In this document: positions 1 through 6,126 of the stretch, piece by piece
How the letters are laid out: every line of letters starts with the position of its first letter
Position numbering within the stretch: position 1 is the stretch's first letter
Source: Selenomonas sp.
GTDB lineage: Bacteria > Bacillota_C > Negativicutes > Selenomonadales > Selenomonadaceae
NCBI RefSeq assembly: GCF_024699275.1
Contig: NZ_JAILPX010000139.1
Span: 1 to 11,456, forward strand
Direction: 5' to 3'
DNA: 11,456 bases
Program-made: the position numbers and the translations under genes
The notes under the pieces: generated by a model
The model's input: only the letters and a program-made list of their open reading frames with translations
The model's database searches: none
What the model was told of the DNA's origin: nothing

Positions 1-260
1 GCTTCCTTCGTCATCAGAGCGATGGGCTCATTGTAACCGTCAATGCGGTCGCCGACAAAATTGTAGGTGGAGTAGTAGCGGATTTCCTGTATGATATCTG
101 GCACCACGTCGGCGAGCACCACAAAGCCGGAAGAATCGTGAGGATTGACTTTGCTCTGGGGATCTGCTGACGCGTTGGACAGGCTGCCAAGCAGAAGCAT
201 GGTGAGCAAAATTGGCAGCAGCAGTATGCTCCTGCTTATTTTGAAGTTAAATCGAAACAT
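1..260 (-). CDS. VanX/DdpX-like D-alanyl-D-alanine dipeptidase, exported (N-terminal part, runs off left edge)
   Basis: Reading the minus strand from the ATG at 258-260 gives 86 codons before the window ends. Residues 1-32 form a signal peptide: basic start (FRFNFKISR), a leucine-rich core, and a likely signal peptidase I site after NASA, before D33. There is no lipobox cysteine. The mature part contains VVPDIIQEIRYYSTYNFVG followed by DRIDGYNEP and MTKEA, which is the conserved N-terminal block of VanX/DdpX enzymes (peptidase family M15D, zinc D,D-dipeptidases that cleave D-Ala-D-Ala). The catalytic zinc ligands lie further on, outside the window. The start is supported by AAAGGAGG (complement of 268-275), 7 nt upstream. 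With a signal peptide the product would act outside the cytoplasmic membrane, which fits peptidoglycan D-Ala-D-Ala salvage better than vancomycin resistance; that is an inference. It is transcribed away from the PTS operon. Confidence 0.85.
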   Translation of the reverse strand, partial: MFRFNFKISRSILLLPILLTMLLLGSLSNASADPQSKVNPHDSSGFVVLADVVPDIIQEIRYYSTYNFVGDRIDGYNEPIALMTKE

Positions 261-386
261 GAAAAGACCTCCTTTGTTATTTGTAAGCCATATCTATGTA
301 TCTAGTTCAGCATAGTTGCCAATATTCCTGCCAGAGGATGCTAAGCTATTGCCATATCCCCGGTTCCACTGTAGTATACTATATGG

Positions 387-404
387 TTTCCATAATTCTG
401 GAAA
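387..404. promoter_or_regulatory. Inverted repeat just upstream of the PTS-operon promoter, candidate activator site
   Basis: TTTCCA (387-392) and TGGAAA (399-404) are perfect 6-bp arms around a 6-nt centre. The repeat ends 14 nt before the proposed -35 box, where an activator would bind. The PRD regulator encoded immediately downstream is the natural candidate, but the assignment is positional only. Confidence 0.4.
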
Positions 405-418
405 ATGTTTGGTATTTT

Positions 419-446
419 TTGAATATTGCTGTAGTGGTAATATAAT
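419..446 (+). promoter_or_regulatory. Sigma-70/sigma-A type promoter for the regulator-PTS-aldolase operon
   Basis: TTGAAT at 419-424 (4 of 6 to consensus) and a perfect TATAAT at 441-446 are separated by 16 bp. Transcription would start near 453, giving a leader of about 35 nt before the regulator start. The sub-optimal -35 fits an activated promoter. Confidence 0.65.
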
Positions 447-473
447 AACTGTAAACAGAACCAACAAACGCGC

Positions 474-482
474 AAAGGAGGG
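474..482 (+). promoter_or_regulatory. Ribosome-binding site that decides the regulator start
   Basis: AAAGGAGGG directly abuts the ATG at 483 (zero spacing) but lies 6 nt before the in-frame ATG at 489. Normal spacing therefore favours 489 as the start. Confidence 0.7.
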
Positions 483-488
483 ATGAAT

Positions 489-2249
489 ATGGAAGCTGCA
501 ACCAAACGACAACAAGCTTTGCTGCAATCCCTGGCCAGTAATGACAGCCTGATTCCGGTAAAAGAATTTGCTGCGCAATTTGCCTGTTCGGAAAAAACCA
601 TTCGCAATGATTTGCAGGCCTTGGAGGGGCAGGGGGTAATTATTGAACGGGTTTCCGGCAAAGGCATTCGCCTGAAGTCCGGCGGCAGTGATTTTGCCCT
701 GCGGCCTGTGGCGGATAAGCTTAGCCCGGGGGAGTCATCCACGGAACATCGCCGGCTGGAAATTCTCTTTGAGCTGCTGAACGGCCAGCAGACCTACTGT
801 TCCATACAGTCCCTGGCGGATAAGTATTTTGTCAGCAAGACGTCCATTGTCAACGACCTGACGGTTATCGAGCGCCAGCTGCATCAATATAACATCGTCC
901 TGCAGAAGGATGTGCATGGTACCAAAATCGCGGGCAGTGAGCTGGATATCCGCAAGGCGCTGGTGGATATTCTGGGGTATCTCCTGCACAATGAAAAGCA
1001 TTCGCCTCAGGGCATATGCCTGCGCATTGATACGGCAACGCTGACGGAACTGCACCGGCACTTTGACCAACAGGCCATCGATGTGGTGGAACACATCGTG
1101 GAGCAGGCGGAGAATATCTTAGGCTATCAGATTGTGGAGCCCTATTACATCAACCTCATCACTCATATTTTGATATCCATCGAGCGCATCCGCTCCGATA
1201 AACTCCTGCACAGTGATTGGGCCGCAGATACGGCGGTGCGCAAGTCCACGGTGTATGAAGCGGCTCAGTATATTGCGGCCGAACTCAGCGATAATTTTGC
1301 CATTGCGCTGAATCAGGCGGAGATTTTCTACATTTACCGCTATCTGAGTTCTTCGGGCGGCAGGAACTACGATTTGGACAAGAAGAGCCTGGAATCGACA
1401 GAAGTCGATGACATGGCGATGGAAATCATTGATGCCTGCAGCCATGTGTTCCCGTTAAAATTCGCTTTCAGCAAGGCGTTGTATCAGGCACTGCTCTTGC
1501 ATCTGCAACCCATGCTGAACCGCATCAAGTACAGCATCAACATCAAGAATCCCATGCTGGAGCAAATCAAGACGGAGTTTCCCCGCATCATGTTGCTGCT
1601 GAATCTCATTATGTTGCGAATCCGCCTGACCCATCGGCTGCCGGATATCCATGAGGATGAAATCGCGTATCTGGCGGTGTATTTTCAGGATGCCTTTGAA
1701 GAAGCCATGCTGCATAAAAATGCGGTGATTGTCTGCTCCAGCGGTGTAGGCACATCGCACTTGTTGAAAAAACGCATCAAAAATGTTTTCCCGGAGCTCA
1801 ATATCATTGATGTGGTATCCGCCAAGCATGTGGAAGATGCCTTGCAGGAACATGCGGTGGACATCGTAATTACCACGGTTCATCTGGACAAGGAACTGCC
1901 ACTGCCCGTGGCCTATGTCAATGCCTTTTTCTCCAAGGCTGATGAGGCCAAGGTAAAGCAGATTTTCCAACAGCAGTTGCCGGAAAATCCGGGCGAACCC
2001 AGGATTCCCGGGCAGATAATAACGGCAGAGTCCCCGGAACTGGCGGCGTTGACACCGGCAGTCACGATAAGGCCGCTGGCGGATTTATCGGTCAGCGTCT
2101 ATGTGAAGAAGGGGCTGAAGCCGGGCTGGAAAATCCTGCATAGTGATGACACCCATATTTATATCGAATTGGCTGCTGCCAGCCAGTTAAATGACGCTAT
2201 GATTAAATCCATATATTATTGGGTGGAACAAGAAAAACGAGGTGAGTAA
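489..2249 (+). CDS. PRD-domain PTS-controlled transcriptional regulator with EIIB-like domain (BglG/MtlR/LicR type)
   Basis: A 586-residue regulator that would control this sugar operon in response to PTS phosphorylation. Order of domains: N-terminal winged HTH (about 5-60, with SEKTIRNDLQALEGQGVI); a second Mga-type HTH (about 90-150, SKTSIVNDLTVIERQL); PRD1 (about 175-285); PRD2 (about 300-405); an EIIB-like domain starting near 412 with the P-loop CSSGVGTS (Cys416); then a C-terminal segment of about 95 residues I do not recognise. Two DNA-binding domains argue for a DNA-binding activator rather than an RNA antiterminator. PRD His residues visible are His226 (LITHILIS) and His338 (LLLHLQPM). 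The second His expected near the end of PRD2 is Tyr398 (YLAVYF), and PRD1 reads FYIYRYL there. Family members often carry a fused EIIA; here EIIA is the next gene, 1 nt downstream. The start at 489 is chosen by ribosome-binding-site spacing; 483 would add two residues. Confidence 0.88.
   Translation: MEAATKRQQALLQSLASNDSLIPVKEFAAQFACSEKTIRNDLQALEGQGVIIERVSGKGIRLKSGGSDFALRPVADKLSPGESSTEHRRLEILFELLNGQQTYCSIQSLADKYFVSKTSIVNDLTVIERQLHQYNIVLQKDVHGTKIAGSELDIRKALVDILGYLLHNEKHSPQGICLRIDTATLTELHRHFDQQAIDVVEHIVEQAENILGYQIVEPYYINLITHILISIERIRSDKLLHSDWAADTAVRKSTVYEAAQYIAAELSDNFAIALNQAEIFYIYRYLSSSGGRNYDLDKKSLESTEVDDMAMEIIDACSHVFPLKFAFSKALYQALLLHLQPMLNRIKYSINIKNPMLEQIKTEFPRIMLLLNLIMLRIRLTHRLPDIHEDEIAYLAVYFQDAFEEAMLHKNAVIVCSSGVGTSHLLKKRIKNVFPELNIIDVVSAKHVEDALQEHAVDIVITTVHLDKELPLPVAYVNAFFSKADEAKVKQIFQQQLPENPGEPRIPGQIITAESPELAALTPAVTIRPLADLSVSVYVKKGLKPGWKILHSDDTHIYIELAAASQLNDAMIKSIYYWVEQEKRGE
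2239..2245 (+). promoter_or_regulatory. Ribosome-binding site for EIIA inside the end of the regulator gene
   Basis: GAGGTGA lies 5 nt before the ATG at 2251. It overlaps the alternative GTG at 2242, so it cannot serve that codon; this favours 2251 as the EIIA start. Confidence 0.7.
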
Positions 2250-2250
2250 A

Positions 2251-2718
2251 ATGGATACTTTATGCATTCGGGAAATCATCAATGAAAATTTGATTAACCT
2301 TGACCTGCGGGCCCATACCAAGGCAGAAGCCATTGACGAATTGGCAGAAAGCCTGGCCCGAGAGGGGAATATAACCGACAAGGACGAGTTCATTCGGGAC
2401 GTCTATCTGCGGGAGGAGGAAGGTCAGACCGGCATCGGCAACCACATTGCCATTCCTCATGGCAAATCCGATGGCGTGAAGGTGACCTCCATTGCCATTG
2501 GCCGTACCAAGCATGACTTGGAATGGGAGACCTTGGATGGGCTGCCGGTGAATCTGGTGATTCTCTTTGCGGTGCGCAACGTGGACAAGACCACGGTGCA
2601 TTTGAAGCTTCTGTCGGAAGTAGCCATGGCCCTGGCGGATGATGAAACATTGGATAAGCTTTTGCAAACTGAGGATAAAACGGAAATCATGAGTCTACTG
2701 AGTCAGGAAATGCATTAA
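2251..2718 (+). CDS. PTS sugar transporter subunit IIA, fructose/mannitol family
   Basis: A 155-residue stand-alone EIIA that takes phosphate from HPr and passes it to the EIIB encoded downstream, and probably to the regulator just upstream. The whole protein is one PTS_EIIA type-2 domain of normal length. The diagnostic block is TGIGNHIAIPHGKS with the phospho-accepting His70, followed by the family's typical hydrophobic strand (NLVILFAVRNVD) and the HLKLLSEVAMAL helix. The start is ATG 2251, one base after the regulator stop; a GTG nine bases upstream is in frame but badly placed relative to the ribosome-binding site. Near-zero spacing suggests translational coupling with the regulator. The sugar cannot be read from this subunit. 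Confidence 0.92.
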   Translation: MDTLCIREIINENLINLDLRAHTKAEAIDELAESLAREGNITDKDEFIRDVYLREEEGQTGIGNHIAIPHGKSDGVKVTSIAIGRTKHDLEWETLDGLPVNLVILFAVRNVDKTTVHLKLLSEVAMALADDETLDKLLQTEDKTEIMSLLSQEMH

Positions 2719-2772
2719 TTTTGCTTTGTCATATTTTCATATAATTATCTATTTTAGAAAGGAAGTCTTAGT
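2719..2772 (+). other. AT-rich spacer between EIIA and the first aldolase
   Basis: At 54 nt this is the longest gap inside an otherwise tight operon. It contains TATAAT at 2740-2745, but no -35 box at 16-18 bp, so an internal promoter is possible but unproven. The aldolase ribosome-binding site GAAAGGAAG is at the 3' end. I see no hairpin followed by a T-run. Confidence 0.35.
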
Positions 2773-3678
2773 ATGTTACTGTCCATGAAAGAACTGCTTA
2801 CGGTTGCCCAGAAGAATCACTTTGCTGTTCCGGCCTTTAATGCCGGTACGGGCCAGCTCTTGACCGCTATGATGGAAAGTGCGGAAGAAAAGCAGGCGCC
2901 TGTCATTTTGGAAATTCATCCCGATGAACTCCGTTTCCTGCGGGACAGCTTCATCAGCAGTGCTATCTATGAGGCCAATCATACCAAGGTGCCCATGGCG
3001 ATTCACCTGGACCATGGTGGCACTTATGAGCAGTGCATCCATGCCATTCAACTGGGCTTCACTTCTGTGATGATTGACGGCTCCCTGCTGCCATTTGAAG
3101 AAAATATCGCCCTGACCCGCAAGGTGGTGGAAGCGGCTCATGCGGTAGGCGTCACCGTGGAAGGTGAGCTGGGAACCATCGGCCAGACCGGAGACTCCAT
3201 TGAAGGCGGTGCCACCAAGGTTACCTATACCAATCCGCAGGATGCCAAAAAATTTGTGGAAGCTACCGGCGTGGACTGCCTGGCCGTAGCCATCGGCACA
3301 GCCCATGGCATTTACCCTAAAGGCTTCAAGCCCCAGCTCAAGCTGGATTTGCTCAATGAAATCCGGGCAGTAGTGGATGTGCCGCTTGTGCTCCATGGCG
3401 GTTCCAGCAATCCGGATAAGGAAATTGCCGAATCGGTACGCCGAGGCATCTGCAAGATTAACATTTCCAGTGACATCAAGTACAGTTTTATGAAGGGCGT
3501 AGAAAAATACCTCCATGACCATGGCTTTGAGCGTGAGCCCAATGTGATTTATCCGTCCTGCATCCGCATGGCCCGGGATACCATTGAAGAGAAGATGGCA
3601 TTGTTCAATGATATGGACAAGGTAAAATGTTTTGATGTGGCAGCTATTGCCAAACAGAATCTGCGCATGGTTTCGTAA
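2773..3678 (+). CDS. Class II ketose-bisphosphate aldolase (GatY/KbaY/FbaA family), copy 1
   Basis: A 301-residue zinc-dependent aldolase of the type that splits a ketose (bis)phosphate into dihydroxyacetone phosphate and an aldehyde in the cytoplasm. Visible active-site elements: IHLDHGG with catalytic Asp80 and zinc ligand His81; VEGELGTIGQ (about 129-138); GTAHGIYP with His178; LVLHGGSS with His208; and the phosphate-binding stretch KINISSD with Asn230 and Ser233. Family members usually have Thr at the last position. Length is normal for the tagatose-bisphosphate branch. The start MLLSMKELL is supported by a ribosome-binding site near 2757-2764 and by the parallel MYVSMKNML of the second aldolase. 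It lies between EIIA and EIIB, so it should act on the sugar this PTS imports. Substrate (fructose-, tagatose- or other ketose-phosphate) is not decidable from the motifs. Confidence 0.92.
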   Translation: MLLSMKELLTVAQKNHFAVPAFNAGTGQLLTAMMESAEEKQAPVILEIHPDELRFLRDSFISSAIYEANHTKVPMAIHLDHGGTYEQCIHAIQLGFTSVMIDGSLLPFEENIALTRKVVEAAHAVGVTVEGELGTIGQTGDSIEGGATKVTYTNPQDAKKFVEATGVDCLAVAIGTAHGIYPKGFKPQLKLDLLNEIRAVVDVPLVLHGGSSNPDKEIAESVRRGICKINISSDIKYSFMKGVEKYLHDHGFEREPNVIYPSCIRMARDTIEEKMALFNDMDKVKCFDVAAIAKQNLRMVS

Positions 3679-3712
3679 TTCGTGAGACGTTAAGAAAGAG
3701 GAGGCGGCCGTT

Positions 3713-4024
3713 ATGAATATCGTAGGAATTAGTGCATGCACTTCGGGGATTGCTCATACTTATATCGCCAAGGAAAAGCTCATCAAGGCTGGCCAGGCCT
3801 TGGGGCATAATATCCATGTGGAGACGCAGGGCACTATTGGCACCCAGGATGCCCTGAAAGCTGAGGATATTGCCAAGGCTGATGTGGTCATCATTGCGGC
3901 AGATATTAAGGTGGGCGGCTTGGAACGCTTCAACGGCAAGCATATCGTTGAGGTGCCCACGAGCATCGTCATCAAATCTCCCAAGGGACTAATCAACAAG
4001 ATTCAGGCAGAGCTGGCTTTATAA
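3713..4024 (+). CDS. PTS fructose-type subunit IIB
   Basis: A 103-residue single-domain EIIB that relays phosphate from EIIA to the sugar at EIIC, on the cytoplasmic face of the membrane. The N-terminal strand and P-loop read VGISACTSGIAHTYIA, with Cys9 as the phosphocysteine. Typical fructose EIIB proteins have CPTGIAHT, so Pro-Thr has become Thr-Ser here while GIAHT is kept. ADVVIIAADIKVGGLERF matches the family's second half. The ribosome-binding site AAAGAGGAGG (3695-3704) is 8 nt upstream. The gene follows aldolase 1 by 34 nt and precedes EIIC by 13 nt. Separate EIIA, EIIB and EIIC polypeptides resemble the E. coli fructose-like systems (Fry/Frw) more than the fused FruA. Confidence 0.93.
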   Translation: MNIVGISACTSGIAHTYIAKEKLIKAGQALGHNIHVETQGTIGTQDALKAEDIAKADVVIIAADIKVGGLERFNGKHIVEVPTSIVIKSPKGLINKIQAELAL

Positions 4025-4037
4025 GGAGGGCTGTTCC

Positions 4038-5135
4038 ATGGTGCAGGAATTACGTTTAAGCGAAATCAAACGCCACGCAATGACAGGTGTATCCTATATG
4101 CTGCCGCTGGTGGTAGCATCCGGTTTGCTCATCGCTATTGGGAATATCTGTGGGGATAACCCGCCCCTCATCAAGGATTATATGGCCGATTACACCGTTT
4201 GGCAGGCTGCGGTTACCTTAGGTGTTTACGGCATGGGACTTATTCCGGCAGTTATGTCAGCAGCCATTTCCTATTCCATCGCTGACCGCCCGGGTATTGC
4301 GCCCGGCCTTTTGATGGGCATGATTGCCAATGCCATCGGTGCAGGCTTCTTCGGCGGCATGTTAGGCGGTTATCTTGCCGGTTGGTGCGTCAATTTTCTC
4401 AAGGCCCATGTAAAGGTTCCCATGTGGGCACAGGCCTTGATGCCCATGCTGATTATCCCCTTGCTGGCTTCCCTGATTGTGGGTTTCGTCATGTTCTTTG
4501 TCGTGGGGCGTCCCATTGCGGCAATTTCCACCAATCTGACGGTCATGCTGCAGAGCATGCAGGGTGGTTCGGCTGCCGTGTTCGGCATGATTATGGGGGC
4601 TATGGCGGCCTTTGACTTTGGCGGCCCCGTGAACAAGGTTGCTTCTCTTTTTGCCGATGGCCTACTGCTGCAGGGCGTTTATGGCCCGGAAGCCATTAAA
4701 ATCTGTGCATCCATGATTCCTCCCTTTGGCGTGACCCTTTCCTGGCTGCTGCGTAGAAAACGCTACAGCAAAGGGGAAGCTGCCAACATCAAAGTGGCCT
4801 TCCCGCTGGGCATCTGCATGATTACCGAAGGTGTTATCCCCATTGCCGCTGTTGACCCCATCCGGGTTATCTTCTCCTGTTCGGCAGGTGCTGCTGTCGG
4901 CGGCGCCATCATCATGCTGCTGGGCGTGGAATCTCCGGTGCCTTCCGGCGGTATGTTCATCGTTCCTGCCATGAATAATCCCCTGGGCTTCCTGATGGCC
5001 TTAGGTGCCGGTACAGTGGTTACGGCTGCACTGCTCACCATCCTCAAAAAAGATGTGAACGAAGAAGTCCCGGTGGAAGAAGAGGATGAGGAAGAAGAGG
5101 AACTGCTGGACCTCAGCAGTGTGAAAATCAAATAA
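4038..5135 (+). CDS. PTS fructose-type subunit IIC, membrane permease
   Basis: A 365-residue integral membrane protein that translocates the sugar and presents it to EIIB for phosphorylation. Hydrophobic segments fill residues 15-335. Family signatures seen: MTGVSYMLPLVVASGLL near the N-terminus, IADRPGIAPGLLMG (about 82-95), DFGGPVNK (193-200), ITEGVIPIAAVDP (262-274) and PVPSGGMFI (about 300-308). In the fructose EIIC proteins I remember, the last motif reads PHGG; here Ser303 replaces that His. The C-terminus is a strongly acidic tail (about 340-358, mostly Glu and Asp) ending in LSSVKIK, beyond the usual end of the domain. The ribosome-binding site AAGGAGGG (4023-4030) overlaps the EIIB stop codon, so the two are probably translationally coupled. 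The sugar specificity cannot be assigned with confidence. Confidence 0.92.
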   Translation: MVQELRLSEIKRHAMTGVSYMLPLVVASGLLIAIGNICGDNPPLIKDYMADYTVWQAAVTLGVYGMGLIPAVMSAAISYSIADRPGIAPGLLMGMIANAIGAGFFGGMLGGYLAGWCVNFLKAHVKVPMWAQALMPMLIIPLLASLIVGFVMFFVVGRPIAAISTNLTVMLQSMQGGSAAVFGMIMGAMAAFDFGGPVNKVASLFADGLLLQGVYGPEAIKICASMIPPFGVTLSWLLRRKRYSKGEAANIKVAFPLGICMITEGVIPIAAVDPIRVIFSCSAGAAVGGAIIMLLGVESPVPSGGMFIVPAMNNPLGFLMALGAGTVVTAALLTILKKDVNEEVPVEEEDEEEEELLDLSSVKIK

Positions 5136-5152
5136 GATGGGAGGCTTTAGCC

Positions 5153-6004
5153 GTGTATGTTTCTATGAAGAATATGCTGGATAAGGCAAATGATGAAAAC
5201 TATGCCGTTATGGCCATCAACTGCTTCAATCTGGAAACGGCCCGCAGTGTCATCACCGCTGCTGAAGAGGAAGAGGCCCCAATCATCATCAATATCTTTC
5301 AGGACCATCTGCTGGGACATTGTGACAGCGAGCTGATTGCCCCTATCGTCAAGACGCTGGCCTATCGGTCAAAGGTGGATGTGGCACTGAACTTCGACCA
5401 TGGCCAGGAAGTGCTGGATTTAAAAAAAGCCATTGATGACGGTTTTTCTTCGGTCATGTGCGATGCATCCCGCTTTGGTATTGAGGGCAATATCGCCCAA
5501 ACCCGGGAGATTGTAAATTACGCCCATGCCAAAGGTGTCAGCGTGGAGGGCGAAATCGGCGGCATGGGCGAGGCTGCCGGTGCGCATTATACCCATGACG
5601 ATATGTATACCAATCCGCAGGAAGCGCAACGGTTTGCGCAGGAAACAGGGATTGATGCCCTGGCAGTTTCCTACGGCTCATCCCATGGCAATTATCCGGA
5701 GGGGATGGTTCCGGCCTTTGACTTCGACAGGCTGCAAAAGATAAAAGAACTGACCCATATGCCGCTGGTGCTCCATGGCGGTTCCGGCTCTGGCGAGGAA
5801 AATATCTGCGCCTCGGTAAAATATGGCATCAATAAAATCAACGTGGGCTGCGACTTTATGAATGCCAACACTGCTGCCACCCGCAAGGCCGTGACGGAGA
5901 ATCCGGATATCAACTACTTTGACCTGGTGGAACGGGCTGAAGCGGAAAGCCGGGATTTGGTAAAATACTATATTGAACTGTCTGGCTCGGCGCACAAAAT
6001 GTAA
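5153..6004 (+). CDS. Class II ketose-bisphosphate aldolase family protein, copy 2 (divergent)
   Basis: A 283-residue second zinc aldolase, last gene of the PTS operon, 17 nt after EIIC. Catalytic and metal residues are all present: NFDHGQE with Asp82 and His83; VEGEIGGMGE; YGSSHGNYP with His178; LVLHGGSGS with His208; then KINVGCD with Asn230. At the position where family members have Thr it has Cys233, and copy 1 has Ser. A loop after the VEGEIG motif (AAGAHYTHDDMYTNP) also differs from copy 1. The two copies are clearly diverged rather than a recent duplication. The start is GTG at 5153, with ribosome-binding site GGGAGG (5139-5144) 8 nt upstream; MYVSMKNML aligns with the start of copy 1, which disfavours the ATG at 5165. 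A division of labour between two ketose phosphates, or a two-subunit enzyme, is possible but unproven. Confidence 0.9.
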   Translation: MYVSMKNMLDKANDENYAVMAINCFNLETARSVITAAEEEEAPIIINIFQDHLLGHCDSELIAPIVKTLAYRSKVDVALNFDHGQEVLDLKKAIDDGFSSVMCDASRFGIEGNIAQTREIVNYAHAKGVSVEGEIGGMGEAAGAHYTHDDMYTNPQEAQRFAQETGIDALAVSYGSSHGNYPEGMVPAFDFDRLQKIKELTHMPLVLHGGSGSGEENICASVKYGINKINVGCDFMNANTAATRKAVTENPDINYFDLVERAEAESRDLVKYYIELSGSAHKM

Positions 6005-6012
6005 AATTTTTC

Positions 6013-6050
6013 ATACCGCTAAGGATTTTATTTCCTGGCGGTATTTTTTT
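6013..6050 (+). terminator. Intrinsic terminator of the PTS-aldolase operon
   Basis: ATACCGC (6013-6019) pairs perfectly with GCGGTAT (6038-6044). A second short stem, AGGA (6022-6025) with TCCT (6033-6036), lies inside it. A run of seven T follows directly (6044-6050). It sits 8 nt after the second aldolase's stop codon and ends before the efflux promoter begins. Confidence 0.9.
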
Positions 6051-6059
6051 GCAATAAAA

Positions 6060-6126
6060 TAAGACTGTATTGACTCATTGTGGAGGATGTGATATTATAA
6101 TGACAAAATGAGTCAATATAGTCTTA
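6060..6126. repeat. 20-bp inverted repeat framing the efflux-operon promoter, candidate TetR operator
   Basis: Left arm 6060-6079 and right arm 6107-6126 are reverse complements at 19 of 20 positions (mismatch at 6067/6119), with 27 bp between them. Each arm contains the near-palindromic heptamer TGACTCA / TGAGTCA (6071-6077 and 6109-6115), so each arm could bind a dimer. The left arm covers the -35 box and the right arm covers the first transcribed bases up to the ribosome-binding site. The left arm lies upstream of the predicted transcription start, so the repeat must act as DNA rather than as an RNA hairpin of this transcript. The TetR protein encoded at the end of the operon is the obvious ligand; that is inferred. 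Confidence 0.75.
6070..6098 (+). promoter_or_regulatory. Promoter of the adaptor-RND-TetR efflux operon
   Basis: TTGACT (6070-6075) and TATTAT (6093-6098) are spaced by 17 bp, with an extended -10 TG at 6090-6091. Predicted start is near 6105. A perfect TATAAT at 6096-6101 is also present but would need a 20-bp spacer. Confidence 0.75.

Larger units (their letters stand above)
261..488. other. Divergent intergenic region
   Basis: This AT-rich gap of about 228 nt separates the leftward dipeptidase gene from the rightward PTS operon. It holds the dipeptidase ribosome-binding site, a 10-bp perfect palindrome TAGTATACTA (372-381), an inverted repeat at 387-404 and the rightward promoter at 419-446. 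I see no convincing leftward promoter: TTGGCA (complement of 317-322) could be a -35, but nothing good sits at the right distance for a -10. The ORF that can be read leftward through here has no ribosome-binding site and overlaps the regulator gene, so I do not call it. Confidence 0.6.

Noticed and set aside
483..488. ATG at 483 as the regulator start
   Set aside because: The Shine-Dalgarno sequence touches this ATG with no spacer; the ATG at 489 is correctly spaced.
2740..2745. TATAAT in the EIIA-aldolase gap as a full internal promoter
   Set aside because: No acceptable -35 box at 16-18 bp; TTGCTT (2721-2726) leaves only 13 bp. Noted in the spacer entry but not called a promoter.
2776..3741. 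321-codon open frame on the minus strand opposite aldolase 1
   Set aside because: The plus-strand aldolase has every catalytic motif and a ribosome-binding site. The antisense frame has no family-like motif and is a by-product of codon bias.
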